Below are positions 5,771-12,382 of a DNA stretch of 33,833 bases, in pieces. The translations under genes and the position numbers were made by a program. Below the pieces are notes generated by a model. The model made no database searches and had not been told where the DNA came from. It saw nothing but the letters and a program-made list of their open reading frames with translations. Numbering within the stretch: the stretch's first letter is position 1; every line of letters begins with the position of its first letter. The DNA comes from a virus. The stretch lies in IMG/VR virus record IMGVR_UViG_3300030012_004195, positions 1 through 33,833 of that record; one strand, written 5' to 3'.

Positions 5771-6039
5771 GAAATAGTTTTAACTGTAAATCTTCCTTTA
5801 TCTCTTATTCTTTCACTTGTTTTAAAAATTTCATGCCATGTTCCTTCACTGTCAGTCATAACATCAATAGTTGCATGCGTGCCAGATCCATAGCCTTCAC
5901 TAGTAAATTTACTCATATCCCACATAAGTATTCTGCCACTTTCAATCATTTCATTTCTATATTGAATCCACTCAGAATTTTCAGGCAACTCATCTGTTGA
6001 TTTAAGTTTTGAAACAAGTAATGTTTTGTGATATGCCAT
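5767..6039 (-). CDS. Hypothetical phage protein
   Basis: 90 residues, soluble, with an N-terminal strand (MAYHKTLLVSKLKS), a helix (ENSEWIQYRNEMIESGRI) and a Gly/Thr-rich C-terminal half (SEGYGSGTHATIDVMTDSEG). It is the last gene of the minus-strand arm of the island, eight bases after the preceding gene, and converges with the + arm. The ribosome binding site is weak. No family recognised. Confidence 0.65.
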   Translation of the reverse strand: MAYHKTLLVSKLKSTDELPENSEWIQYRNEMIESGRILMWDMSKFTSEGYGSGTHATIDVMTDSEGTWHEIFKTSERIRDKGRFTVKTIS

Positions 6040-6047
6040 AACTGTAT

Positions 6048-6908
6048 TTATATTACTTTCCCTTGTATTATCATATCTGTTGGATGCATTTTATTAAAAT
6101 ATTCATTAGTACTCCACATATCATTTTCGTACTTTATCCAAGGGCCAAAGCCTAATACAATACACGTTCTATTTTGTATTGTATCACTATAATCGTAACC
6201 CCATCGATGCATCATTCTTGTGTTCCAATGATAAGCATAACCCGGTTCAAATCGTATCTTATTTCCAGAATCTGCAAATTCTATATAGTAATCGTCACTA
6301 TATACTAACGGTATCAACAAGCGAGATATAATTTCGTTTGGTTCATCAACGTGCCACATAAATTCTTTATTATTATTGTATTCATCTGGTGCAATGGTGT
6401 GTGGTCGTATTTCTGCAATACGGCCTTGAAACATATTAACTTTTAACTTATCAAATAATACTCTTAGTGATTTCATGTATGTTACTTCATTGCGCATTCG
6501 AAGTCCAAGACAATCATTGTAAGAGTTTTTTAATGAAACTTGTGATTCATAACTTTTATTCTGAGTTTGCTCTACCCATTCTTCACGGCTTAACTGCGTT
6601 TGAGATCTCGGTTGTCCTAATCCTTGAGCATGTCTTGGTATATCAAAAATGTAATCCGGATTGTATGTCAATCCAACTCCACCATATAACACACTTCGGT
6701 TCCACTCAGAATGTCTTCTATGAACCATGCCGTACCACTCTTGTGAAAAGATCTCGTTAATGTCGTGTATCATACCTTCTATTGGTAGATCTAATGGTAC
6801 ACGAATATATTCATCTTTACATTCTGGTTCAATCGAACGTATTTTAAAAAGTTTTTTAAGTTGTCGATGACGAGTTTCTATGTCATTAAGAGTTGAATCA
6901 TGTATCAT
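6048..6908 (-). CDS. Probable 2OG-Fe(II) oxygenase, aspartyl-hydroxylase-like
   Basis: 286 residues. The C-terminal half contains FMWHVDEP (H186, D188), a strand pair ISRLLIPLVYSDD and KIRFEPGYAYHWNT, H234 (MMHRWGY) and R247 (NRTCIVLGFGPWI). That is the order H-x-D ... H ... R of the aspartyl/asparaginyl beta-hydroxylase type of cupin oxygenases. The N-terminal 150 residues are unassigned. It overlaps the paralogous gene upstream by 11 bases. Target (protein residue, lipid or metabolite) is unknown. Confidence 0.75.
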   Translation of the reverse strand: MIHDSTLNDIETRHRQLKKLFKIRSIEPECKDEYIRVPLDLPIEGMIHDINEIFSQEWYGMVHRRHSEWNRSVLYGGVGLTYNPDYIFDIPRHAQGLGQPRSQTQLSREEWVEQTQNKSYESQVSLKNSYNDCLGLRMRNEVTYMKSLRVLFDKLKVNMFQGRIAEIRPHTIAPDEYNNNKEFMWHVDEPNEIISRLLIPLVYSDDYYIEFADSGNKIRFEPGYAYHWNTRMMHRWGYDYSDTIQNRTCIVLGFGPWIKYENDMWSTNEYFNKMHPTDMIIQGKVI

Positions 6909-7479
6909 ATGTTGGATTTCTCCATTTATCTAATATCTCTGGTCGACTTACTGTCATATGAAAAGCAGAATTCTTTATCATTCTATCGTATATTTCATTT
7001 GATTCGCCATGCCACGGTGCACCTACGCATAACGTAATCTTTTCTTCTTCATCTGGATCAATACTGTGTGGGTGTCCGCCGTCCATACTGTAACTATCAT
7101 AGTGTGGTGGCACATAAACTTTATTATAATCTCTGTCAATAAAGTATAACTTACCAACATTTCCGTTTAAAACAAGTCTGTATTTCTGATGTAATGATCC
7201 AATCTCTGATTTTTTAGTGTCAATATGTACGTTAAGTCCTGTGTTTGGTGCAGTTCTCAGTATTGAAACACGGCCGGGTGGATTCATAAAAGGAAATATT
7301 TTTTCTCTACATACTCTTAATAATATAGGACACGCCTTACTAGAAGTATCAATTGACGCTATTCTACAACCACGAAAGTCATTATAATAATAAGATTGTG
7401 GCGGTAGATTCATCACCTCATCAAGCATGTCAATCTTTTCTTGGTCAGTTACACCAATATCAATCGCAGAAAATGTCAC
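6898..7479 (-). CDS. Probable 2OG-Fe(II) oxygenase, second aspartyl-hydroxylase-like
   Basis: 193 residues from a GTG start at 7479. GLNVHIDTKK gives H85 and D87, and GGHPHSIDP gives H136/H138 as distal ligand. KITLCVGAPW is the last strand, aligned by eye with RTCIVLGFGPW of the neighbour; the arginine expected to bind 2-oxoglutarate is replaced by K147 or lies elsewhere (R70, R75 and R101 are candidates). LRTAPNTGLNVHID is typical of the aspartyl-hydroxylase entry strand. It is probably a diverged paralogue of the next gene, with which it overlaps. Confidence 0.72.
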   Translation of the reverse strand: MTFSAIDIGVTDQEKIDMLDEVMNLPPQSYYYNDFRGCRIASIDTSSKACPILLRVCREKIFPFMNPPGRVSILRTAPNTGLNVHIDTKKSEIGSLHQKYRLVLNGNVGKLYFIDRDYNKVYVPPHYDSYSMDGGHPHSIDPDEEEKITLCVGAPWHGESNEIYDRMIKNSAFHMTVSRPEILDKWRNPTYDT

Positions 7480-7496
7480 GGTGTAAATCTCACGTT

Positions 7497-7658
7497 TTAC
7501 ATATTCTCATTCTTACGCTTAAGACAATAATTATTAAACATCGCCATATTGAACCATATCATAAACACTGACATTATCGGCGCATAAGGAAATATCTTAT
7601 AACATATTAATAACATACAACTGGTGATACCAACCATAAAATGATCACTTGGCTTCAT
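7497..7658 (-). CDS. Small two-helix membrane protein
   Basis: 53 residues starting MKPSDHFMVG with two hydrophobic segments (about residues 8-24 and 26-42) separated by KIFPY and ending in a basic tail (KRKNENM). The start has GAGGAT at the right distance. The gene sits 17 bases before the GTG of an oxygenase gene and overlaps the preceding gene by 14 bases, so it is part of the minus-strand operon. Topology suggests both ends in the cytoplasm or a holin-like hairpin; no evidence decides. Confidence 0.65.
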   Translation of the reverse strand: MKPSDHFMVGITSCMLLICYKIFPYAPIMSVFMIWFNMAMFNNYCLKRKNENM

Positions 7659-7821
7659 TGGTAATCCTCATTAATTGATATAATCTCTGTCTTAATTCTT
7701 CTATCTTTCTCTTATAATCGTGCATGTAGTCTCTTACAATCACTTTCTGTTCACTTGTCTTAGTCCTCATACTACTAAAATCTAACTTCTTCATCGGTTT
7801 CTGCTTAGTATTATATCCCAT
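7645..7821 (-). CDS. Small basic coiled-coil protein
   Basis: 58 residues, starting MGYNTKQKPM. The C-terminal part (VIVRDYMHDYKRKIEELRQR) is a charged amphipathic helix. A purine-rich GAAGAAG precedes the start by about nine bases. It overlaps genes on both sides in different frames, which is normal for this operon. The family is not recognised. Confidence 0.55.
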   Translation of the reverse strand: MGYNTKQKPMKKLDFSSMRTKTSEQKVIVRDYMHDYKRKIEELRQRLYQLMRITNEAK

Positions 7822-7964
7822 AAACTTAACTTCTTCTTTCTATATGTGTAATCTCTATTAAAACATCTATAATTAAACCAACTATAGTATATACTACTTA
7901 TACGTCCGTATGTAGGGGCAATGTCATGATAGTATTCTTTCCAGTCTCTGAAAGAACTCCTCAT
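7791..7964 (-). CDS. Small Tyr/Arg-rich protein, first gene of minus-strand arm
   Basis: 57 residues beginning MRSSFRDWKEYYHDIAPTYG, rich in Tyr, Arg and aromatic residues and with a basic C-terminus. The ribosome binding site is poor, so the start is uncertain. It lies about 40 bases downstream of a plausible minus-strand promoter (8006-8034) and overlaps the next gene by 31 bases. No homologue recognised. Confidence 0.5.
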   Translation of the reverse strand: MRSSFRDWKEYYHDIAPTYGRISSIYYSWFNYRCFNRDYTYRKKKLSLWDIILSRNR

Positions 7965-8005
7965 CCGATATATGACACTCGTAAGGAATGAATCATATTA
8001 CTATA

Positions 8006-8034
8006 TATACACCCTGTATATGGTACAATGTACA
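8006..8034 (-). promoter_or_regulatory. Sigma70-like promoter for the minus-strand arm
   Basis: On the minus strand: TGTACA (8034-8029), 17 bp, TGTATA (8011-8006) preceded by GG. The -35 box and the 17 bp spacing match the promoter family on the + strand, but the -10 box is imperfect. It would drive the three small genes, both aspartyl-hydroxylase-like genes and the end gene of the arm. Confidence 0.5.
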
Positions 8035-8057
8035 CTGAATGTATGTAAATCTCTAAA

Positions 8058-8093
8058 ACTAAGGAAAGCGTACACACAGTCGGATACCTTAGT
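8058..8093 (+). other. Inverted repeat in divergent intergenic region
   Basis: ACTAAGG (8058-8064) and CCTTAGT (8087-8093) form a perfect 7 bp stem around 22 bases. It lies between the divergent promoters at 8006-8034 and 8161-8189. The rest of 7965-8221 holds no gene that I can support. It could be a regulator-binding site or a hairpin in an untranslated leader. Confidence 0.35.
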
Positions 8094-8160
8094 GACCGCG
8101 GCAGAGCGCCAGATTTTTCTCTCATACTCAAAAAAAGTTTACATTTTGTGCACTTTTTCC

Positions 8161-8189
8161 TTTACAAACATCTGAAAGCGTGGTATAAT
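8161..8189 (+). promoter_or_regulatory. Sigma70-like promoter
   Basis: TTTACA (8161-8166), 17 bp ending GTGG, TATAAT (8184-8189). An A/T-rich leader and AAAGGGAG ribosome binding site lead to the ATG at 8222. It matches the family pattern in both boxes and spacing. Confidence 0.85.
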
Positions 8190-8221
8190 AATTCTATATT
8201 AATTTAAAGGGAGTACTTAAT

Positions 8222-8509
8222 ATGTTTATATCTCAATTAGATTCAGTTACCGCCGAGGGGAATAAGATATCCAGGATCTACTGTGGTAAGACCGAGAAGT
8301 TATCTGTATGGTTCGCCACCAATCTCTGGGCTACATATGATAGAGACCACGGAGAGAGACTGGTTGATATCGCCACATACGACGACTACGATACTTACGA
8401 GCAGTATAAGGCCAGAGGCGAGAAGATGAGCCGCCCGGACTACTGGTTGGTAGAGGACCACAGACGTCTATGTGTGGCTCATCCATCAGATATAGAGGCG
8501 AATAGTTAA
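8222..8509 (+). CDS. Hypothetical early-type phage protein
   Basis: 95 residues, acidic and soluble. N-terminal strands (MFISQLDSV, SRIYCGKTEKLSVWF) are followed by an Asp/Tyr-rich middle (TYDDYDTYEQYKARG) and a polar C-terminus. The strong promoter and GGGAG ribosome binding site directly upstream suggest high expression soon after infection. The codons use more G and C than neighbouring genes. No family recognised. Confidence 0.75.
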   Translation: MFISQLDSVTAEGNKISRIYCGKTEKLSVWFATNLWATYDRDHGERLVDIATYDDYDTYEQYKARGEKMSRPDYWLVEDHRRLCVAHPSDIEANS

Positions 8510-8562
8510 CGCCTCTCCACGGGCCTCAGAGGGACACAGACCAATATAGGGGTTTATATTGG
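8494..8562 (+). other. Two tandem hairpins after gene end
   Basis: AGAGGCG (8494-8500) pairs with CGCCTCT (8510-8516) with the stop codon TAA in the loop. CCAATATA (8541-8548) pairs with TATATTGG (8555-8562) around GGGGTT. Neither is followed by a T-run, so they are not standard terminators. They may protect the 3' end of the mRNA or act in an intergenic RNA. The rest of 8510-8705 is non-coding and T-rich. Confidence 0.45.
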
Positions 8563-8616
8563 CAAAATGCGCAGTGCCGGTAACAAGCCACTAGTACATC
8601 ACGTCTATATTTAGAT

Positions 8617-8694
8617 TCAGAACTTTTTTTCAGAAACCTTTATATAAAATTTTTTTTCCTGGAAATTTTTTCATCTCCAGACTTTTTTCAGAAA
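8617..8694 (+). repeat. Degenerate direct repeat with T-runs
   Basis: TCAGAAC-T7-CAGAAA at 8617-8636 recurs as CCAGAC-T6-CAGAAA at 8677-8694, with another T-run and CTGGA/TCCAG pairing between them. The block ends a few bases before the ATG at 8706, where no clear ribosome binding site exists. Its role is not known; the T-runs could terminate transcription or expose single-stranded mRNA for ribosome entry. Confidence 0.5.
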
Positions 8695-8705
8695 TATATA
8701 GTATT

Positions 8706-9374
8706 ATGTCGCATCTTATATGTAATATACCAAATCAAAAGGTTTGGGTACGCCGTGAATACCTACGAGATCTCGAGGATGGACACGGTCAATTCGTCGA
8801 AGGCCACTGGGTCACTGCAAAGTCCATACCGGGTCGCGCCTTTTATTTCGAGACTTTTCTTCCAGAGTACGGTGCTCTATACGATAAGCTACCGATATCT
8901 GCATTTGTTTCTTCTCCAGAGACTCCTTCATTAGATATGGCTTTACCTGAGTTGCAGTTCTGGAATTGTATGGACTATGGTATTACTTGCATACAGAAAC
9001 AGTTCATTGGTTCTATGGACTATGAAGTATATACTAAGAGTCATGGTAGAGTCAAAGGTACTTACATTGCTACTCTTGATAATTACCATATACATTCTGA
9101 TGAAGTTGATTATTCTACAGCAGAACAGCCAGAAGAGCACAAGTCTTTTAACTTGTTAGAGTTGGAGAACGGGCAGTACGCTCTGTATCCGAACAATCGC
9201 ATGCGTGTATATGATAATAGTCTCACACCAAAAGAACCGAAGATGCCAGACTTTAAAGTTTCTACAGAATACTATCAGGTCGAGAATGGCAATGAATATC
9301 GGTTAGGTGACACCGAGGAATACTATTATGATATTACGGCTGAAAAAAATCCCCTTAAAAAAAATGCGAAGTAA
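8706..9374 (+). CDS. Conserved hypothetical phage protein
   Basis: 222 residues, soluble and rich in Tyr, Glu and aromatic residues. The N-terminal region (CNIPNQKVWVRREYLRDLED, GHWVTAKSIPGRAFYFE) resembles proteins I recall from T4-like marine phages; the C-terminal third is acidic and Tyr-rich (STEYYQVENGNEYRLGDTEE). No ribosome binding site is evident before the ATG, only T-rich repeats. It overlaps the nitroreductase-like gene by 11 bases. Function unknown. Confidence 0.75.
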   Translation: MSHLICNIPNQKVWVRREYLRDLEDGHGQFVEGHWVTAKSIPGRAFYFETFLPEYGALYDKLPISAFVSSPETPSLDMALPELQFWNCMDYGITCIQKQFIGSMDYEVYTKSHGRVKGTYIATLDNYHIHSDEVDYSTAEQPEEHKSFNLLELENGQYALYPNNRMRVYDNSLTPKEPKMPDFKVSTEYYQVENGNEYRLGDTEEYYYDITAEKNPLKKNAK

Positions 9375-10029
9375 CATCGAAGATCTCTATAAAAAAAGAA
9401 TACACGTTAAGGAGTACAATGATACTCCTATAGATCATAACATGATAAAGGATCTTCTCAAAAAGGCTTATGAGCTCGTACCATCGAAGCAACTGATAGT
9501 TCCCTATAAGATCGAAGTGTTAGGTCCGGACCGCGAGGAAGAAAAAAAAATCTTTCAAAACTTTTGTATGAACGAGACTGGAAAAAACTCGCCGATGGCT
9601 CCAGTTAAAAAAAGAAAAAGCGTAGGAGGTACGCTACAGCTCGACGCTCCTTATGTTTTGTTATTCACGACGAGAAAGATACAAGACTATAACGATGCAG
9701 TAAGACGCATGCTTGAAAAAAAAGGTCAAGGTTTTAATGCAATAAGAGTGCCTCATCACGTAACGAATACTTTTTTTGTTGAGATAGGAATGTTTGCTAT
9801 GACACTTACAGGCTTATGTTTAGAAAAAGGATTAGGAACCTCGTACTCAATGTGTATGCCAAGCAGGCATGCTACATCTTGGAAAAATATCAATCACATT
9901 ATTAAAGCTCCACTCGTATCATTTGCTATGAGTATTGGTTACACGGATCAAGAGTTGCCTTATTGGACTAGAACTGGTGAAAATTTAAAAGAAAAAAAAC
10001 CTCCTATAGAAAATGTGATAAAATTTTGA
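9364..10029 (+). CDS. Nitroreductase-family (FMN) protein
   Basis: 221 residues from ATG 9364. The N-terminus KKRIHVKEYNDTPIDHNMIK has the family pattern R-x-x-x-x-x-Y/F-x-x-x-P-I, and the middle has the helix VEIGMFAMTLTGLCLEKGLG followed by a strand, typical of FMN-dependent nitroreductases. The C-terminal segment is IKAPLVSFAMSIGY, matching the usual P-x-x-x-x-IGY/G. It would bind FMN and use NAD(P)H; the substrate is unknown. The start is uncertain because the frame is open to 9307 inside the previous gene. Confidence 0.72.
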   Translation: MRSNIEDLYKKRIHVKEYNDTPIDHNMIKDLLKKAYELVPSKQLIVPYKIEVLGPDREEEKKIFQNFCMNETGKNSPMAPVKKRKSVGGTLQLDAPYVLLFTTRKIQDYNDAVRRMLEKKGQGFNAIRVPHHVTNTFFVEIGMFAMTLTGLCLEKGLGTSYSMCMPSRHATSWKNINHIIKAPLVSFAMSIGYTDQELPYWTRTGENLKEKKPPIENVIKF

Positions 10030-10047
10030 AAAAAGTGAAAAAAACAG

Positions 10048-10076
10048 TGTACATCTAAGAAAAACTATGGTATAAT
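10048..10076 (+). promoter_or_regulatory. Sigma70-like promoter
   Basis: TGTACA (10048-10053), 17 bp ending ATGG, TATAAT (10071-10076). It is preceded by AAAAAAGTGAAAAAAA, the same stretch seen before the promoter at 10848. It serves the gene at 10110. Confidence 0.87.
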
Positions 10077-10109
10077 AATATCATAAAATAAAAAATTAAG
10101 GGAGTTTTT

Positions 10110-10322
10110 ATGTTTACATTAGATACCGAGCGCAAGGCCATCGAAGGTTATGCAGCACTGAACTCAGTCGAGCATTTCGAGTATGACGGTCTTAAAGGCT
10201 TCGTCGCATTCGATCTTTACTGCACTGACCACCCAGAGTTCTTAGTCGAGCTTATTGTGGCTTACTTAGATAAGTTAAATCAGATTGACGCAGACTGGCC
10301 ATCTCTTCCGGAGGTGGCGTAA
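10110..10322 (+). CDS. Hypothetical early-type phage protein
   Basis: 70 residues, acidic (SVEHFEYDGLKGFVAFDLYC; then HPEFLVELIVAYLDKLNQID). A GGGAG ribosome binding site and the promoter at 10048-10076 lie directly upstream. It overlaps the SWIM gene by one base (TAATG). No motif recognised. Confidence 0.75.
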   Translation: MFTLDTERKAIEGYAALNSVEHFEYDGLKGFVAFDLYCTDHPEFLVELIVAYLDKLNQIDADWPSLPEVA

Positions 10323-10519
10323 TGGCTCATAAGTCTGAAGAGATTAATACATATAAGCATCCTTTCGTCGGAGTCGTATGGCCTGTCGAAGGATCTAAAG
10401 GTAACGAATATCGTGTCAAAATGTATGACAGCGGTTTCGATTGTAGCTGTATCGCTTTTCGTAAGTGTAAGCATATTAAGAGTGTTGAAGATAAAATTTT
10501 AGGGAGGAATATAGTATGA
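10322..10519 (+). CDS. SWIM-type zinc finger protein
   Basis: 65 residues. The C-terminal half has C-x-C-x6-C-x-H: DCSCIAFRKCKHIKSVEDKI, the SWIM zinc-finger pattern, preceded by beta strands (EYRVKMYDSGF). SWIM domains bind DNA or proteins in helicases and transposase-like proteins; here the domain stands alone, so it may be an adaptor or inhibitor made early. TAATG overlap upstream; its 3' end overlaps the next gene by four bases. Confidence 0.75.
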   Translation: MAHKSEEINTYKHPFVGVVWPVEGSKGNEYRVKMYDSGFDCSCIAFRKCKHIKSVEDKILGRNIV

Positions 10520-10695
10520 AATTAAAATTTGCAAGATGTCACTTTACAGATGATTATGTTAAGATATTAACTTACTTAGGTAACGGTTATTATGCCGTAC
10601 GTTATCCTGATAACACAACTCAAGAAGCACACGAATCAACTCTTGATTTCGATGGTGCTGTTAATATAGAATTTCCAACATGGAGTAAAGCATGA
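10516..10695 (+). CDS. Small hypothetical protein, SH3-like appearance
   Basis: 59 residues starting MKLKFARCHFTDDYVKILTY. Alternating strands (VKILTYLGNGYYAVRYPDN, EAHESTLDFDGAVNIEF) give the look of a small beta-barrel. Ribosome binding site AGGGAGGA. Its stop overlaps the next ATG. Not recognised further. Confidence 0.65.
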   Translation: MKLKFARCHFTDDYVKILTYLGNGYYAVRYPDNTTQEAHESTLDFDGAVNIEFPTWSKA

Positions 10696-10829
10696 AGAAA
10701 AAACAATATCATCATTGGGTCTATATGGCCGACGATAGTATGAATAAAGTCTTAAAGACAGTTGTGTACTGTCTCTTTGGCTACGGTTTTTATGTAACAG
10801 CGATAGAAATTTATGCAAAATTTTTTTAA
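10692..10829 (+). CDS. Small single-pass membrane protein
   Basis: 45 residues beginning MKKKQYHHWV. Residues 23-42 (TVVYCLFGYGFYVTAIEIYA) are a membrane span. ATGA overlap with the upstream gene; the stop lies in the A/T-rich run that precedes the next promoter. No function assigned. Confidence 0.6.
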   Translation: MKKKQYHHWVYMADDSMNKVLKTVVYCLFGYGFYVTAIEIYAKFF

Positions 10830-10847
10830 AAAAAGTGAAAAAAAGCC

Positions 10848-10876
10848 TTTACATTTAAGAGAAAATAGTGTATAAT
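10848..10876 (+). promoter_or_regulatory. Sigma70-like promoter
   Basis: TTTACA (10848-10853), 17 bp ending AGTG, TATAAT (10871-10876), then a leader ending AAAAAGGGAGT. The -10-to-ribosome-binding-site segment is nearly the same as at 28925-28955. Confidence 0.88.
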
Positions 10877-10908
10877 ATTCTTATAAGATTAAAAAGGGAG
10901 TTTATTTT

Positions 10909-11034
10909 ATGAAAACATTTATCGCATTCTTTCTAATTTTAGCCGCGATCATGGTAGTCGGTAAGATTGAAGATCCATGTACGACTGAGGGTCTAGCACC
11001 TGGTTGTATCGAAACTAATTCTAATAGCCAATAA
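10909..11034 (+). CDS. 41-residue membrane or secreted peptide
   Basis: MKTFIAFFLILAAIMVVGKI is a signal-anchor or signal peptide, followed by a short acidic tail with two cysteines (EDPCTTEGLAPGC). Promoter and GGGAG ribosome binding site lie upstream. It is the first gene of the transcript that contains the DUF932 gene. The tail would face the periplasm, where the cysteines could pair. Confidence 0.7.
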   Translation: MKTFIAFFLILAAIMVVGKIEDPCTTEGLAPGCIETNSNSQ

Positions 11035-11046
11035 GGAGGATATATT

Positions 11047-12003
11047 ATGGCACACGAAGTTGAAACTATGGCTTATGCAGGGGAAGTTCCTTGGCACGGT
11101 CTTGGAGTTCCAGTATCAAACGATCTGACTCCAGCTCAAATGATGAAGAAAGCTGGCTTAGACTGGACAGTCGAGCAGATTGATTCATACGTTCAGGTAG
11201 GTGACAAGAAAGTTCCTACAGGAATGAAAGCTTTGGTAAGAAGCTCAGACAATAAAGTTCTTACTAATATCGGTCAGGTTTGGAATCCTGTCCAAAACGA
11301 AGATGCATTTAACTTCTTCAGCGAGTACGTCTTAAAAGGCGATATGGAAATGCATACAGCAGGTTCACTTAAAGGTGGTCAGCTTGTATGGGCTTTAGCG
11401 AAAGTTAAAGAGTCATTTGATCTTTTTGGTGGTGACACTATCGAGTCATATTTACTCTTTTCAAATCCGCATAAGTACGGTTTCTCTATCGATGTGAGGT
11501 TTACTCCAATTAGAGTTGTTTGTAATAATACTCTTTCATTATCTCTTCAAGGTAAGACTGAGAGATCAGTTAAAGTCGGTCACAGAACAGAGTTCAATGC
11601 CGATGAAGTCAAGAAAGCTTTAGGTATCGCTTCTTCAAAGCTTCACGAGTACAAAGAAATGGCTGAATTTCTTGGCTCAAAGAGATATAATATAGATAAT
11701 CTTATCGAGTATTATAATACAGTCTTTCCAAGAACTGCTGATAAGCGAGTTCAAAATCAAGAGTTATCTGTTGAGACTCTATCTAAGAACGCAAAGGCTG
11801 CATTCGATGCAATCGAGCAACAGCCTGGTGCAAAGTATGCCGAAGGTTCTTGGTGGCAGGCTTTTAATTCAGTGACTTATGTTACTGATCACGTTCAAGG
11901 CAGAAATGCTGACAACAGATTATACTCTTCATGGTTTGGTGGCAACCAAGTCAGAAAGAGAGACGCTCTTAAGACTGCATTAGCATTCGCGGATGCAGCT
12001 TAA
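11047..12003 (+). CDS. DUF932 family phage/plasmid-like protein
   Basis: 318 residues. The opening MAHEVETMAYAGEVPWHGLG and the following LTPAQMMKKAGLDWTVE are the signature of the DUF932 (phage/plasmid-like TIGR03299) family. The centre contains KYGFSIDVRFTPIRVVCNNT, the usual conserved block with VCNNT, and the C-terminus has WQAFNSVTYVTDH. Length is normal for the family. Plasmid and phage members are common but the biochemical role is not established. AAGGAGGA gives a very strong ribosome binding site. Confidence 0.92.
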   Translation: MAHEVETMAYAGEVPWHGLGVPVSNDLTPAQMMKKAGLDWTVEQIDSYVQVGDKKVPTGMKALVRSSDNKVLTNIGQVWNPVQNEDAFNFFSEYVLKGDMEMHTAGSLKGGQLVWALAKVKESFDLFGGDTIESYLLFSNPHKYGFSIDVRFTPIRVVCNNTLSLSLQGKTERSVKVGHRTEFNADEVKKALGIASSKLHEYKEMAEFLGSKRYNIDNLIEYYNTVFPRTADKRVQNQELSVETLSKNAKAAFDAIEQQPGAKYAEGSWWQAFNSVTYVTDHVQGRNADNRLYSSWFGGNQVRKRDALKTALAFADAA

Positions 12004-12194
12004 TGACTGACGGTCCTTTAAAAGCGGCTTTTGATCTCCTAGACAGTGACGGTGTCCTGTCTAGAGAGCTCACAACATATAGAAAACGTAAAGGCATGCT
12101 TGTAAAAGAAGTCGTTACAAGAACTTATACCGATCGTGACTACATTGACGGTACAACAATAACCCCAATTTGTAAAGTGGAAGGAGATCAATAA
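12003..12194 (+). CDS. Small basic hypothetical protein
   Basis: 63 residues starting MTDGPLKAAFDLLDSDGVLS, then a Lys/Arg-rich centre (TYRKRKGMLVKEVVTRTYTD). TAATG overlap with the DUF932 gene and again with the next gene, showing it is part of the same operon. No family recognised. Confidence 0.7.
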   Translation: MTDGPLKAAFDLLDSDGVLSRELTTYRKRKGMLVKEVVTRTYTDRDYIDGTTITPICKVEGDQ

Positions 12195-12382
12195 TGGGTA
12201 TTATAGCATTAGTATTAGGCATGTTCAGTATGGACACGCAAGAGTTTAGAGAAACCATGAATCAGCAAATGAATGATGGTTATAAATGGGAGTATGTTGG
12301 AAAACAAAAACCTTCAGGCGTTCCTGCTATCACCATGAAAGCAAATGGTGAAGAGTATATATTATGGAAGTTAAAGAAGTGA
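12194..12382 (+). CDS. Small hypothetical protein
   Basis: 62 residues. The N-terminus (MGIIALVLGMFSMDTQEF) is hydrophobic but short, followed by a DUF4177-like pattern: FRETMNQQMNDGYKWEYVG with a terminal strand EEYILWKLKK. That pattern (helix, GW/YKWEYVG, strand) is common in tiny phage proteins. AAGGAGAT ribosome binding site. It overlaps the glycine-zipper gene by 19 bases. Confidence 0.68.
   Translation: MGIIALVLGMFSMDTQEFRETMNQQMNDGYKWEYVGKQKPSGVPAITMKANGEEYILWKLKK

Noticed and set aside
6045-6052. TATAAATA on the minus strand as a late promoter
   Set aside because: It is only six bases from the start codon of the gene ending at 5767, so any transcript would be almost leaderless, and it lies partly in the end of the preceding gene.
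7972-8175. A 67-residue + strand frame upstream of the gene at 8222
   Set aside because: It covers the divergent promoters and the inverted repeat, has low-complexity composition and no ribosome binding site.
8494-8516. Rho-independent terminator after the gene at 8222
   Set aside because: The stem is sound but no T-run follows, so it is listed only as a hairpin.
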